A stretch of 64,000 bases of DNA, taken from NCBI GenBank assembly GCA_016218815.1, contig JACRCX010000131.1:1-64000 (forward strand). The letters run 5' to 3'. This document shows, piece after piece, positions 41,501 through 47,810 of the stretch; position 1 is the first letter of the stretch, and each line of letters starts with the position of its first letter. The translations under genes were made by a program, and so were the position numbers. The notes beneath the pieces were generated by a model. It had not been told where the DNA came from and made no database searches. It was given only the letters and a program-made list of their open reading frames with translations. Origin of the DNA: Deltaproteobacteria bacterium. Lineage in GTDB: Bacteria; Myxococcota_A; Polyangia; DRWM01; JAAZOP01.

Positions 41501-43917
41501 CGACACAGGCGAACCTGGCGCTGTGCCTGGCCAAGGTCGGGCAGTACGAACAGGCCCTGCGGCATGCCGAGGAGGCGGGCGAGGCGGCGCGGCGGTCGGG
41601 GCTGCGGCGCGTCGAGCTGTGGGCCGGCGAGATCGCGGCCGAGGTCGCGCGCCGACGCGGCGACCTGGAGGCGGCGCGCGCCGGCTTCGCCCAGGCCGAG
41701 GCCGGCTACCGGACGCTGGGACAGGAGCGCGAGGCGACCGAGGCGGCCTTGCATCGGGTCGAGTGCGTCGTCCTGGCCGGCCAGGCGGCGCCCCCGGGAG
41801 AGCTGGAAGAGCTCGCCCGGCGCACGGAGGCCGGGGGCTACGAGGACTTCGTCCCGCGCCTGCGCGCCGTCCAGGCGCGCACCGCCCTCGCCGCCGGCGA
41901 CCTGGAGGCGGCCGTCCACCTGGCGGACCGGTCGTTCGCCGCCGCGCGGCGCCGCGGCGATCTCGAGGCGCAGGCGGAGGCGGCAACGATCCTGGAACGC
42001 GCGCTGCTCGCGAGCGGCGACCGCGAGGGTGCCGAGAAGCACCGCCGCGCGCGCCGCACCGCGCTCGAGGCGCTCGCCGCCGATCTGCCGGAACGCATGC
42101 GCACCTCGTTCCTGGCCGGAGTGGAGGGCGCCGAGGGGACCGAGGGCGCCGAGGGGAGGGAGGGCGCAGAGATCCGACTCACCGCTGAGACGCTGAGAGC
42201 ACGGAGCGGGACGCTGAGAGAACCGGGCGTTTCTGGCATGGGGGAAGCTTCCGAGCACACCATGCCGGGGGAGGGAGGGGCCATGGACGCGATGTCGACG
42301 GGGCAGGCGCAGGCACGGGCGATGGGCGAGCCCTTCTTCCGCCTCCTGGAGATCAACCGCGAGCTGGTGCGCGAGTCCGACACCGGGCGCCTGTTCGAGG
42401 CGATCATGGACGCCGCCGTGCGCTTCACGGGGGCCGAGCGCGGGTTCCTCCTGTCACCCGCGGAAGGGGGGGCGCTCGACGTGCGCTGCGTGCGGGAGTT
42501 CAGCCAGGTGGACCTGCCGGACGAACACCGCCGGTTCTCCCGGTCCATCGCGGAGCAGGTCTACCGCGACGGACAGCCCGTGATCACCGTCTCCGCCATG
42601 AACGACGAGCGTTTCGGCAAGGTGCTCTCGGTGCACGAGCTGCAGCTCCAGTCGATCCTCTGCGTGCCGATCCGCGGGCGCGAACGGGTGCTGGGCGTGC
42701 TGTACCTCGAAAACCGGGTGCGGCGCGGCCTGTTCCGCGACTCGGACCGCGAGCTGCTCATGGCCTTCGGCGACCAGGTCGCCCTGGCGATCGAGAACGC
42801 CCGCCTCATCGAAACCCTGCGCGCCCGCTCGCGCGACCTGGAGCTGGCGCAGGGCAAGCTCGAAGGCCTGCTCGAGGATCGCGGCCGGCTGCTCGACCAG
42901 CGCACCGAACAGCTCGAAAAGGCCGAGCGTGACCTGGCGACGGCGCGGCGGGCGCTGGAGGCGCCGCACGGGTTCTCCGGGCTGATCGGCGAGTCCCCCG
43001 CGATGCGGCGCGTCTTCCACCTCATGCGCCGTGTGCTGGACACCGACGTGCCCGTCGTCCTGGTCGGCGAGAGCGGCACCGGCAAGGAGGTCGTCGCCAA
43101 GGCCATCCACGAGCACGGGACGCGCAAGAAGGGACGCTTCGTGGCCCTCAACTGCGGCGCCTTCCCCGAGGGCCTGATCGAGAGCGAGCTGTTCGGACAC
43201 ACGCGCGGCGCGTTCACCGGCGCCGTGCGCGACAAGAAGGGCGTGTTCGTCGAGGCGGAGGGGGGGACGCTCCTGCTGGACGAGGTCGGCGACATGCCGC
43301 CCAAGATGCAGACCGACCTCTTGCGCACGCTCCAGGAGCGCAAGGTCCGGCCGCTCGGGTCGTCGCGCGAGGTCCCCGTCGACGCGCGGGTCATGGCCGC
43401 CTCGCAGGTCCCGCTGGGCAAGCTCGTCGAGCAGGGGAAGTTCCGCGAGGACCTCTACTACCGCATGAGCGTGGTGGAGATCCCCATCCCGTCGCTGCGC
43501 GAGCGGCTGGACGACCTGCCGCTCCTGGTCGACCACTTCCTCACCGCGTTCGCCGCACGCTACGCCACGAAGAAGAAGGCGGTCTCGCGCGAGGCGATGC
43601 GCTACCTCATGACCCTGCCCTGGCCCGGCAACGTCCGGCAGCTCGAACACGCCATCCTCAACGGCTGGGTCCTGGCCGAGGGCGACATCCTCACGCCGGA
43701 CGACTTCCGCACCTCGATGGGCGGCGGCGCGGCGACCGGGCTCCCGGCGGCGACGAGCGCGGTGTCGAGCCGCGCCGTGTTCGAGGCCAACGAACGGGAG
43801 AAGATGCTCGACGCCCTGCGCCAGGTGAAGTGGAACAAGACCAAGGCCGCCGGCGTCCTCGGCATGCCCCGCCGCACCTTCTACCGCAAGCTCGAGCGGT
43901 ACGGCATCGATCGATAG
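38542..43917 (+). CDS. Ser/Thr kinase - ATPase - TPR - GAF - sigma-54 activator fusion
   Basis: A 1791-residue cytoplasmic regulator. In order: protein kinase domain (about 10-275; Lys in VVIKRL, catalytic HGDIKPANVIV in place of HRD, IDFSLARP in place of DFG); AAA-type ATPase (P-loop CGEPGAGKST about 317, LLLVDDVHRLP); TPR-like repeats (about 680-1190); GAF domain (about 1285-1425); coiled coil; sigma-54 AAA+ domain (about 1480-1705; GESGTGKEVV, GAFTGA intact, LLLDEVGDMP); Fis-type helix-turn-helix (TKAAGVLGMPRRTFYRKLE, C-terminus). It resembles myxobacterial enhancer-binding fusions, linking phosphorylation to sigma-54 transcription. Two linkers are encoded by dispersed repeats. The kinase motifs deviate, so activity is uncertain. 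ATG 38542 is the start of the conserved kinase fold. Confidence 0.9.
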   Translation: MTAHLPPRYDFRRDLGTGGEGQVSLVADLLRGGEPVVIKRLARVDAVGPAGVPQARLAGQLRREFRLLAGLRHPSLAPVHDFGLLEDGTAYFTRTFVPGDPLAIPQTGRTARQTARVLVGICDALEPLHASGLLHGDIKPANVIVEPSGAFSLIDFSLARPHGAPEGLPSGTVAFMPPELLQGDTIDHRADLYALGVLGYALLTGRLPFGPTVADAIDGHLRRSPPALGLAEGSEDARLGAIVLRLLAKRPADRFPEARELRAAILGIFPDLPAVPRPHGCAVLPSLGEGIADVGALADHMLAGAGSPPPALLCGEPGAGKSTILRELKWRAQLGGWTVVEVPGASAPGWRETLDSLLRAADLQAGEDAAAGGSGVAIGASDPRPGSPPDPRPLSRALAAVASASAPDDALLAGVHTALVRWRRSRRTLLLVDDVHRLPAALRPLWRALACPGAGGAAQDAFPSVFTTTTEDRSGTALLGGEAHRVVTLEPLDHTQVASLVRRARGQDDPDLAARLLEWTSGNPALVYEGLLALSEAGVPFLDALAAAPLADRFARLWNDRLERLGPDAARALLALAAAGGTLPEDVLRKLVGVDEDWDAARRTLLGTGLARPAGPGDLALERADVRDTLARFVPAPLADAAVALLAQAGGMLPPARRLRVAVAAGRIDRAVEILDEGIDALIAAGETRQAAEILEAVLRHTASGPTTSPPAASSSGPEPITKNQAPTTSPPAPSPASEPITNNQEPTTAPPAEPAAPVLARLLDVLERTGEANRALELARLVPARLVELPFDLVLRRARLASLAGENDEADAGLTAAKARASDDAERGAAAAVEARAWLRRGRYAEALAAADAGLGLQPAGEDRVELLVVAGMAEDYLGDADRALRRYDDAAATARQLGSARLATRVRAIEAFTFQRSGRFDEAAERYRACLEEARAADDRGAIANYAGNLGSVLYVSGRIGEAMRHFETALAAARWVGRASSAGTTQANLALCLAKVGQYEQALRHAEEAGEAARRSGLRRVELWAGEIAAEVARRRGDLEAARAGFAQAEAGYRTLGQEREATEAALHRVECVVLAGQAAPPGELEELARRTEAGGYEDFVPRLRAVQARTALAAGDLEAAVHLADRSFAAARRRGDLEAQAEAATILERALLASGDREGAEKHRRARRTALEALAADLPERMRTSFLAGVEGAEGTEGAEGREGAEIRLTAETLRARSGTLREPGVSGMGEASEHTMPGEGGAMDAMSTGQAQARAMGEPFFRLLEINRELVRESDTGRLFEAIMDAAVRFTGAERGFLLSPAEGGALDVRCVREFSQVDLPDEHRRFSRSIAEQVYRDGQPVITVSAMNDERFGKVLSVHELQLQSILCVPIRGRERVLGVLYLENRVRRGLFRDSDRELLMAFGDQVALAIENARLIETLRARSRDLELAQGKLEGLLEDRGRLLDQRTEQLEKAERDLATARRALEAPHGFSGLIGESPAMRRVFHLMRRVLDTDVPVVLVGESGTGKEVVAKAIHEHGTRKKGRFVALNCGAFPEGLIESELFGHTRGAFTGAVRDKKGVFVEAEGGTLLLDEVGDMPPKMQTDLLRTLQERKVRPLGSSREVPVDARVMAASQVPLGKLVEQGKFREDLYYRMSVVEIPIPSLRERLDDLPLLVDHFLTAFAARYATKKKAVSREAMRYLMTLPWPGNVRQLEHAILNGWVLAEGDILTPDDFRTSMGGGAATGLPAATSAVSSRAVFEANEREKMLDALRQVKWNKTKAAGVLGMPRRTFYRKLERYGIDR
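40651..40788 (+). repeat. Direct AACCAAGAACC heptad arrays inside the giant kinase gene
   Basis: Two direct copies of a segment ending GAACCAATTACCA then heptads CCAAGAA/CCAACAA (40697-40727 and 40756-40788), preceded by a shorter CCGGACCAACAACC (40651). Translated as ITKNQAPTT and ITNNQEPTT in an Ala/Pro/Ser linker (about residues 703-750) between the ATPase and TPR regions. Confidence 0.85.
42173..42222 (+). repeat. CTGAGACG heptad-like tandem repeat, copy 3, in coding sequence
   Basis: CCGACTCACCGCTGAGACGC and following units, with the same G-rich lead-in (42121-42172) as copy 1. It is in frame in the giant kinase gene, encoding IRLTAETLRARSGTLRE just before the GAF domain. Confidence 0.85.
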
Positions 43918-43921
43918 GAGG

Positions 43922-43958
43922 TTGTCGGTTGTTGGTTCTTGGTTCTTGGTCCGGAACC
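43922..43958 (+). repeat. TTGGTTC heptad array forming a gene start
   Basis: GTTGTTGG-TTCTTGG-TTCTTGG-TCCGGAACCGG (7-nt period) overlaps the TTG start and first codons of the next lipoprotein gene. It is the inverse of the arrays at 24611 and 40651. Confidence 0.85.
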
Positions 43959-45719
43959 GGCGCGCCGTTGGTCGCGCTCGCATTCCTTGCGGCGACGTTC
44001 GCCTGCGCCCAGTCAACGACCCTGACCGCGGACGCGGCCGACGCGGACGCGCGCGACGGCGCGGACGACGGCGCGGGGGATCGCGCGGACGCGACGGCCG
44101 AGGGCGGATGCCGCCCGGGGGAGGAGCTGTGCTCCGGGGTCTGCGCCGACCTGACCACGGACCCGGCGCACTGCGGCGCCTGCTCCACCACGTGCGCGCC
44201 CGGCGAAGTGTGCAACGAGGGCCGCTGCGCATCCTCTTGCACCGGCGGCCTCCAGAACTGCTCCGGCGCCTGCGTCGACCTCCAGACCGACGACGCCCAC
44301 TGCGGGAGCTGCACCGCCCCGTGTACGCTGCACGAGGAATGCCGCTCGGGCGATTGCGCCTGCGTGACGGACTGCACGGGCCGCGAGTGCGGGAGCGACG
44401 GGTGCACCGGCACCTGCGGCGGCTGCCCGACCGGCCGCGAGTGCGGGGCCGACGGCCGCTGCTTCTGCGCCGAGAACTGCGTCGGGCGCACCTGCGGCGA
44501 CGACGGCTGCGGCGGAATCTGCGGTTCCTGCGACCCCGCCTTCGCCTGCACTCCCGCCGGAACCTGCTCCTGCGGCGGCACGCTCTGCGGCGCGTTGTGC
44601 TGCACCGGCGCCCAGGTCTGCCTCGACGGCGCCTGCTGCGACCCGACCTGGTCGACGAATCTACCGGGGGTGAGCGTCCGCGGCCTCGTGCGGGACGCGG
44701 ACGGAACCCTGTTCGCCGCCGGCTCGTCCGGGACCCAGGCCTGGGTCGCCGCCTTCGACGCCTGCGGCAATCGCCTGCGCGAGCGCACGTTCGTCTCCGG
44801 TAGCGCGACGAGCACCGGCCTCAGCGGAATGACCGCGGCCGGCGACGACCTGTACGTCGTGGGCCAGACGCTCGAGGCGGGCACGGACCCCGGCAACGGC
44901 GTCTGGGCGCGGCTCCCCAAGGCGACGCTCGTTCCGGCGTGGACGAATTCCCTCTGGGGCGGCAACGACATCGATGAGGCGTGGGCCGTCGCCGTGAGCG
45001 GCTCGGACGTCTGGATCGCGGGCACGGGCGCGATCACCGCGACCGGGTCGTTCCCGTGGGTCATCCGCGGGCTGCCCGACGGCGGGGCCTGCGGCTTCAA
45101 CCCGTTTCCCGCGGCCGGCGGCGGCGTCGGCCGCGACGTCGCCGTCAGCGGCGGGCGCGCGTACGTCGCCGGCGCGCGCGACGGCGAGGCGTTCCTGACG
45201 AGCTGGGCGGTGGGGGAGTGCTTGTGGACCCCGCCGCTCGATTGCCCCTGCGAGCCCACCGGCACGACGGTCGCGTTCCAGGCGGCGGGAGCCGCGTACA
45301 CCGAGGCCCGTGCGGTCGTGGCGCTCGGCTCGGGCTTCTACGTCGCGGGCTTCTCCGACATCGGCGGCGACTACGGCGGGATGGTCGCCCGGATCGCGGC
45401 GACCGTCGTGACCGAGGCGCCGAGGTGGAACCCGACGACGCTGGTCGACGCGTACACCGCCCTGGCGGCGGAGGCCACGGGCTCGGCCGTCTACGCGACC
45501 GGGACGATGGGCTGGGACGGCTCCGGCGAGTCGGGCAGCGCGGTAGTCGCGCGCTATGGCACCGCGGGCGTCACGGCCGAGTGGCAGGTGAACCCGCCCG
45601 GCGCCTGGGCCTGCTGGGATCTCGTGGTCGACGACCTCGGCGGCATCGTCGTCGGCTGCCTCGTCCCCGGCGGCGGCTCGACGTTGCGCCGCTGCCTCCC
45701 GACCGGCGTCTGTCCCTGA
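43929..45719 (+). CDS. Cys-rich lipoprotein with MXAN_6577-like modules and beta-propeller-like body
   Basis: A 596-residue surface lipoprotein. AGGAGG (43916-43921), overlapping the kinase stop, is 7 nt before TTG 43929, so translation probably starts there and the first residues (LLVLGSWSG) are encoded by a heptad repeat. The signal peptide ends at a lipobox-like ATFAC (about 30), followed by an Asp/Ala linker, two modules of the type LCSGVCADLTTDPAHCGAC (about 65-130), further Cys-rich motifs (ECGSDGCTGTCGGCP, TCGDDGCGGICGSC) and a body of repeated beta-strands (GDDLYVVGQ, GSDVWIAGTG, GSGFYVAGFS). The Cys module is typical of myxobacteria. It is probably co-transcribed with the kinase. Function unknown. 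Confidence 0.78.
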   Translation: MLVLGSWSGTGAPLVALAFLAATFACAQSTTLTADAADADARDGADDGAGDRADATAEGGCRPGEELCSGVCADLTTDPAHCGACSTTCAPGEVCNEGRCASSCTGGLQNCSGACVDLQTDDAHCGSCTAPCTLHEECRSGDCACVTDCTGRECGSDGCTGTCGGCPTGRECGADGRCFCAENCVGRTCGDDGCGGICGSCDPAFACTPAGTCSCGGTLCGALCCTGAQVCLDGACCDPTWSTNLPGVSVRGLVRDADGTLFAAGSSGTQAWVAAFDACGNRLRERTFVSGSATSTGLSGMTAAGDDLYVVGQTLEAGTDPGNGVWARLPKATLVPAWTNSLWGGNDIDEAWAVAVSGSDVWIAGTGAITATGSFPWVIRGLPDGGACGFNPFPAAGGGVGRDVAVSGGRAYVAGARDGEAFLTSWAVGECLWTPPLDCPCEPTGTTVAFQAAGAAYTEARAVVALGSGFYVAGFSDIGGDYGGMVARIAATVVTEAPRWNPTTLVDAYTALAAEATGSAVYATGTMGWDGSGESGSAVVARYGTAGVTAEWQVNPPGAWACWDLVVDDLGGIVVGCLVPGGGSTLRRCLPTGVCP

Positions 45720-45739
45720 CAGTCTTCCCGTGACGGTCG

Positions 45740-45769
45740 GTTGACATCAAGGCATCAACGGCGCAGGCT
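45740..45769 (+). promoter_or_regulatory. Promoter/operator of the VapBC-type pair
   Basis: TTGACA (45741-45746) is a perfect -35; 17 nt on lies only a poor -10 (CAGGCT). GTTGA (45740-45744) and TCAAC (45755-45759) form a dyad over the -35, as expected for antitoxin autorepression. Confidence 0.35.
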
Positions 45770-45776
45770 GGGGTCC

Positions 45777-46022
45777 ATGAGGACGACGCTAACCATCGAC
45801 CCGGACGTCGCTTCCCGCATCGAGGAATTGCGGCGCGAGCGGGGTGTGAAGCTCAAGGCGATCGTGAACGAAGCCCTGCGGGCCGGTTTGGAACGCATGA
45901 CCCCGCGCGGTCGCCCCCGGCGGCGGACGTACCGCATCCGGCCGTGGTCGGGTGGCCTTCGCGTTCCGAACGTGGACAACGTTCAGGAAATCCTGGAACT
46001 TTGCGACGAGGCGCCGCGGTGA
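45777..46022 (+). CDS. VapB-type ribbon-helix-helix antitoxin
   Basis: An 81-residue antitoxin-like protein. MRTTLTIDPDVASRIEELRR at the start is the ribbon-helix-helix strand and first helix, with KLKAIVNEALRAGLERM as the second helix; the C-terminal half (RTYRIRPWSGGLRVPNVDNV) is the toxin-binding part seen in DUF2191/VapB antitoxins. It neutralises the PIN toxin encoded next and probably binds its own promoter. The ATG at 45777 was preferred over an in-frame start at 45741, which lies over the -35. The stop overlaps the toxin start (GTGA). Confidence 0.85.
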   Translation: MRTTLTIDPDVASRIEELRRERGVKLKAIVNEALRAGLERMTPRGRPRRRTYRIRPWSGGLRVPNVDNVQEILELCDEAPR

Positions 46023-46450
46023 TCCTGGTTGACGTGAACCTGCTCGTTTACGCCTGTGTCGACGAGTTGGCGCCGCACGCGTCGGCGAAGTCGTGGATCG
46101 AGGAGCGGCTCAACGGCCCCTCGCGGATCGGAATGCCGTGGCCGGCCCTGCTGGGGTTCCTGCGGATCGTGACCCATCCGCGGATCATGGCACGGCCCGT
46201 GTCGATCGGTGTCGCATGGACGCGGGTCATGGAGTGGCTGGATCTGCCGAACGTCTGGGTTCCCGCCCCGACCGATCGTCACGACGAAATCCTCGGCGAC
46301 CTGCTGCGTGCGAGCCATGCCACGGGCAATCTGGTACCGGACGCTCATCTCGCCGCGTTGGCGATTGAGCACGGCCTGACCCTGTGCTCGTCTGACGGAG
46401 ACTTCGCACGCTTCCCCGGCTTGCGCTGGGAGAACCCCCTCGCGGACTGA
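46019..46450 (+). CDS. VapC-type PIN-domain ribonuclease toxin
   Basis: A 143-residue PIN-domain protein, the toxin of a VapBC module that cleaves RNA with Mg2+. The four acidic positions are visible: MILVDVNLLVYA (Asp 4), the Glu/Asp of SWIEERL-region helix, LVPDAHLAALAIEHG (Asp about 116) and LCSSDGDFARF (Asp about 134-136). The C-terminal FARFPGLRWENPL is typical. Start GTG 46019 overlaps the antitoxin stop in GTGA. The pair is a complete toxin-antitoxin module; the RNA target cannot be predicted. Confidence 0.88.
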   Translation: MILVDVNLLVYACVDELAPHASAKSWIEERLNGPSRIGMPWPALLGFLRIVTHPRIMARPVSIGVAWTRVMEWLDLPNVWVPAPTDRHDEILGDLLRASHATGNLVPDAHLAALAIEHGLTLCSSDGDFARFPGLRWENPLAD

Positions 46451-46510
46451 CGTCGTTCGCGTCGATGCCGGCGCGCTTGACCGCTCCGGCCCGCGCCGTA
46501 CACTTCCCTC

Positions 46511-47122
46511 GTGGTGAACGGGACCGGTCCACGGAGGTCGTCGGGGCAGGACTCTGTTCTGCGTTGCGGGAAGTGCGACGACGAGCGGCCGCACTCTCCG
46601 CCCGGCGCCGCGTTGCGCGCGGCCACGGTCGGGGCGGTCCTGGCGGTGGGCGTTGCCGCAGGCCTCCATGCTTGCGCGGGCGGCGATCAGCTTGCTTGCG
46701 ATCCGGCTACCTGCGCCGCGGACTGCCGCACCGCGCGCTGGTCCGGCGGCGAATGCCGCGACAACGCCTGCCGGTGCCTGTCGTCGTCCCCGGACGCCGA
46801 TGCGGACGTCGCACCGGACGATGTTCGCGTCCCTCCCGACGCCGGCGACGTGCATCCGGAAAGCCCGGATCGGGGCCCGGACGACGTCCGGGATGTCGAC
46901 GTCGATGTCCCGGACATGCGGGACGTGGACGTTCGCCCGGAGGTCATCTGCGAACTGCCCCCGGATCGGCCGGAGGCGCGCGATGACATCCCCGGTGGCG
47001 ATGGGTGCTGCGGTCCCGAGACGTACGAGGCCAAGTCGGGCTGCGACCCGCTGCTCTGCTTCCTGAGCTGCGGCGGCACGTGCAGCACCGGCGGCGAGTG
47101 CGAGTGCGCTCCGCCGCCGTGA
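46511..47122 (+). CDS. Small Cys-rich lipoprotein-like protein
   Basis: A 203-residue protein with a hydrophobic segment and lipobox-like GLHACAG (about 50-56), followed by Cys motifs (CDPATCAADC, CRDNACRC), an acidic linker with repeated Asp-Val (RDVDVDVPDMRDVDV, about 122-140) and a Cys-rich tail (DGCCGPE, LSCGGTCSTGGECEC). The layout resembles the lipoproteins at 21740 and 43929. The start is uncertain: GTG 46511 leaves about 35 residues before the hydrophobic segment and has no clear ribosome binding site, so a downstream GTG or TTG may be used. Function unknown. Confidence 0.6.
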   Translation: MVNGTGPRRSSGQDSVLRCGKCDDERPHSPPGAALRAATVGAVLAVGVAAGLHACAGGDQLACDPATCAADCRTARWSGGECRDNACRCLSSSPDADADVAPDDVRVPPDAGDVHPESPDRGPDDVRDVDVDVPDMRDVDVRPEVICELPPDRPEARDDIPGGDGCCGPETYEAKSGCDPLLCFLSCGGTCSTGGECECAPPP

Positions 47123-47132
47123 CCGCACCCGC

Positions 47133-47810
47133 CTACTTCAACAACTCCTTGAGCCCCGCGGCCAGCAGACGCACCGCCTCGGCCAACCGACGCGCGCGCG
47201 TCTCCTCCCTCTTCGCATCGAGGATCCACGCCACGTAGCGGCGCCGGTGGCTCGGAGCTAGCCGCGCGAAGGAGGCGGCCGCCGCCCCTTCGCGCCCAAT
47301 CGCCCGCTCGAAGAACTCCGGCACCTGCGCTTCGGTCGTGCCTGCTCGCTTCTCCCGGTCCTTCCCGCCTCTGCGTCTCTGCGTCTCTGCGCGAGAATTT
47401 CCCGCCTCACTCCCGCCGTCGAGCGGTACTCCCAGCACGCGGAGGCCGTGAGGCCTCACGCGCCCCTCGGCGATCAACCGCCGCATGTGGCCCAGGTTCA
47501 CCGCCGACCAGCCCCTCGCGTTCTTGCGCGGCGTCCACCGCTGCATGTACCGCTCGTCGTCCACCCGCTTCACGATGCCGTCGATCCACCCGAAACACAG
47601 CGCCTCGTCCAGCGCCTCGCCGTACGTCACGCTCGCCTTGCCCGTGTGGCGCTTGTAGTACACGAGCCAGATCTCGCCCGCCGTTTCGTGGTGCTTTTCC
47701 AGCCACGCCCGCCACGCGGCTCGATCCCGTGCGAGATACGTCTTCGGCCCCGCGCCGCGCCGCGCCGGCGATCCGGAACCCGCTGTGCGAACGCTACTCG
47801 TCCTCGCCAC
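47133..47810 (-). CDS. YdeI/OmpD-associated family protein
   Basis: A 225-residue protein of the YdeI/OmpD-associated family (DUF1801-related, sometimes called bacteriocin-protection proteins). Family features: RAAWRAWLEKHHETAGEIWL, TYGEALDEALCFGWIDGIV (about 52-70) and RWTPRKNARGWSAVNLGHM, then a C-terminal helical LAPSHRRRYVAWILDAKREE. GTG 47810 follows GGAGGGG and overlaps the end of the upstream kinase gene by 17 nt. An 8-nt-period repeat (47367-47402) is translated in the middle as SRAETQRRRGG, an insertion between the two conserved parts. Function in bacteria is poorly defined. Confidence 0.82.
   Translation of the reverse strand: MARTSSVRTAGSGSPARRGAGPKTYLARDRAAWRAWLEKHHETAGEIWLVYYKRHTGKASVTYGEALDEALCFGWIDGIVKRVDDERYMQRWTPRKNARGWSAVNLGHMRRLIAEGRVRPHGLRVLGVPLDGGSEAGNSRAETQRRRGGKDREKRAGTTEAQVPEFFERAIGREGAAAASFARLAPSHRRRYVAWILDAKREETRARRLAEAVRLLAAGLKELLK
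47367..47402 (-). repeat. CTCTGCGT tandem repeat in coding sequence
   Basis: CTCTGCGT-CTCTGCGT-CTCTGCGC-GAGA (8-nt period). Translated from the opposite strand as SRAETQRRR inside the YdeI-like protein. Same architecture as the CTGAGACG and GCAAAG arrays, different unit. Confidence 0.85.

Noticed and set aside
38527..42258. A 1243-residue minus-strand open frame opposite the giant kinase
   Set aside because: Gly/Ala/Arg-rich antisense artefact with no recognisable motif; the plus strand encodes clear kinase and ATPase domains.
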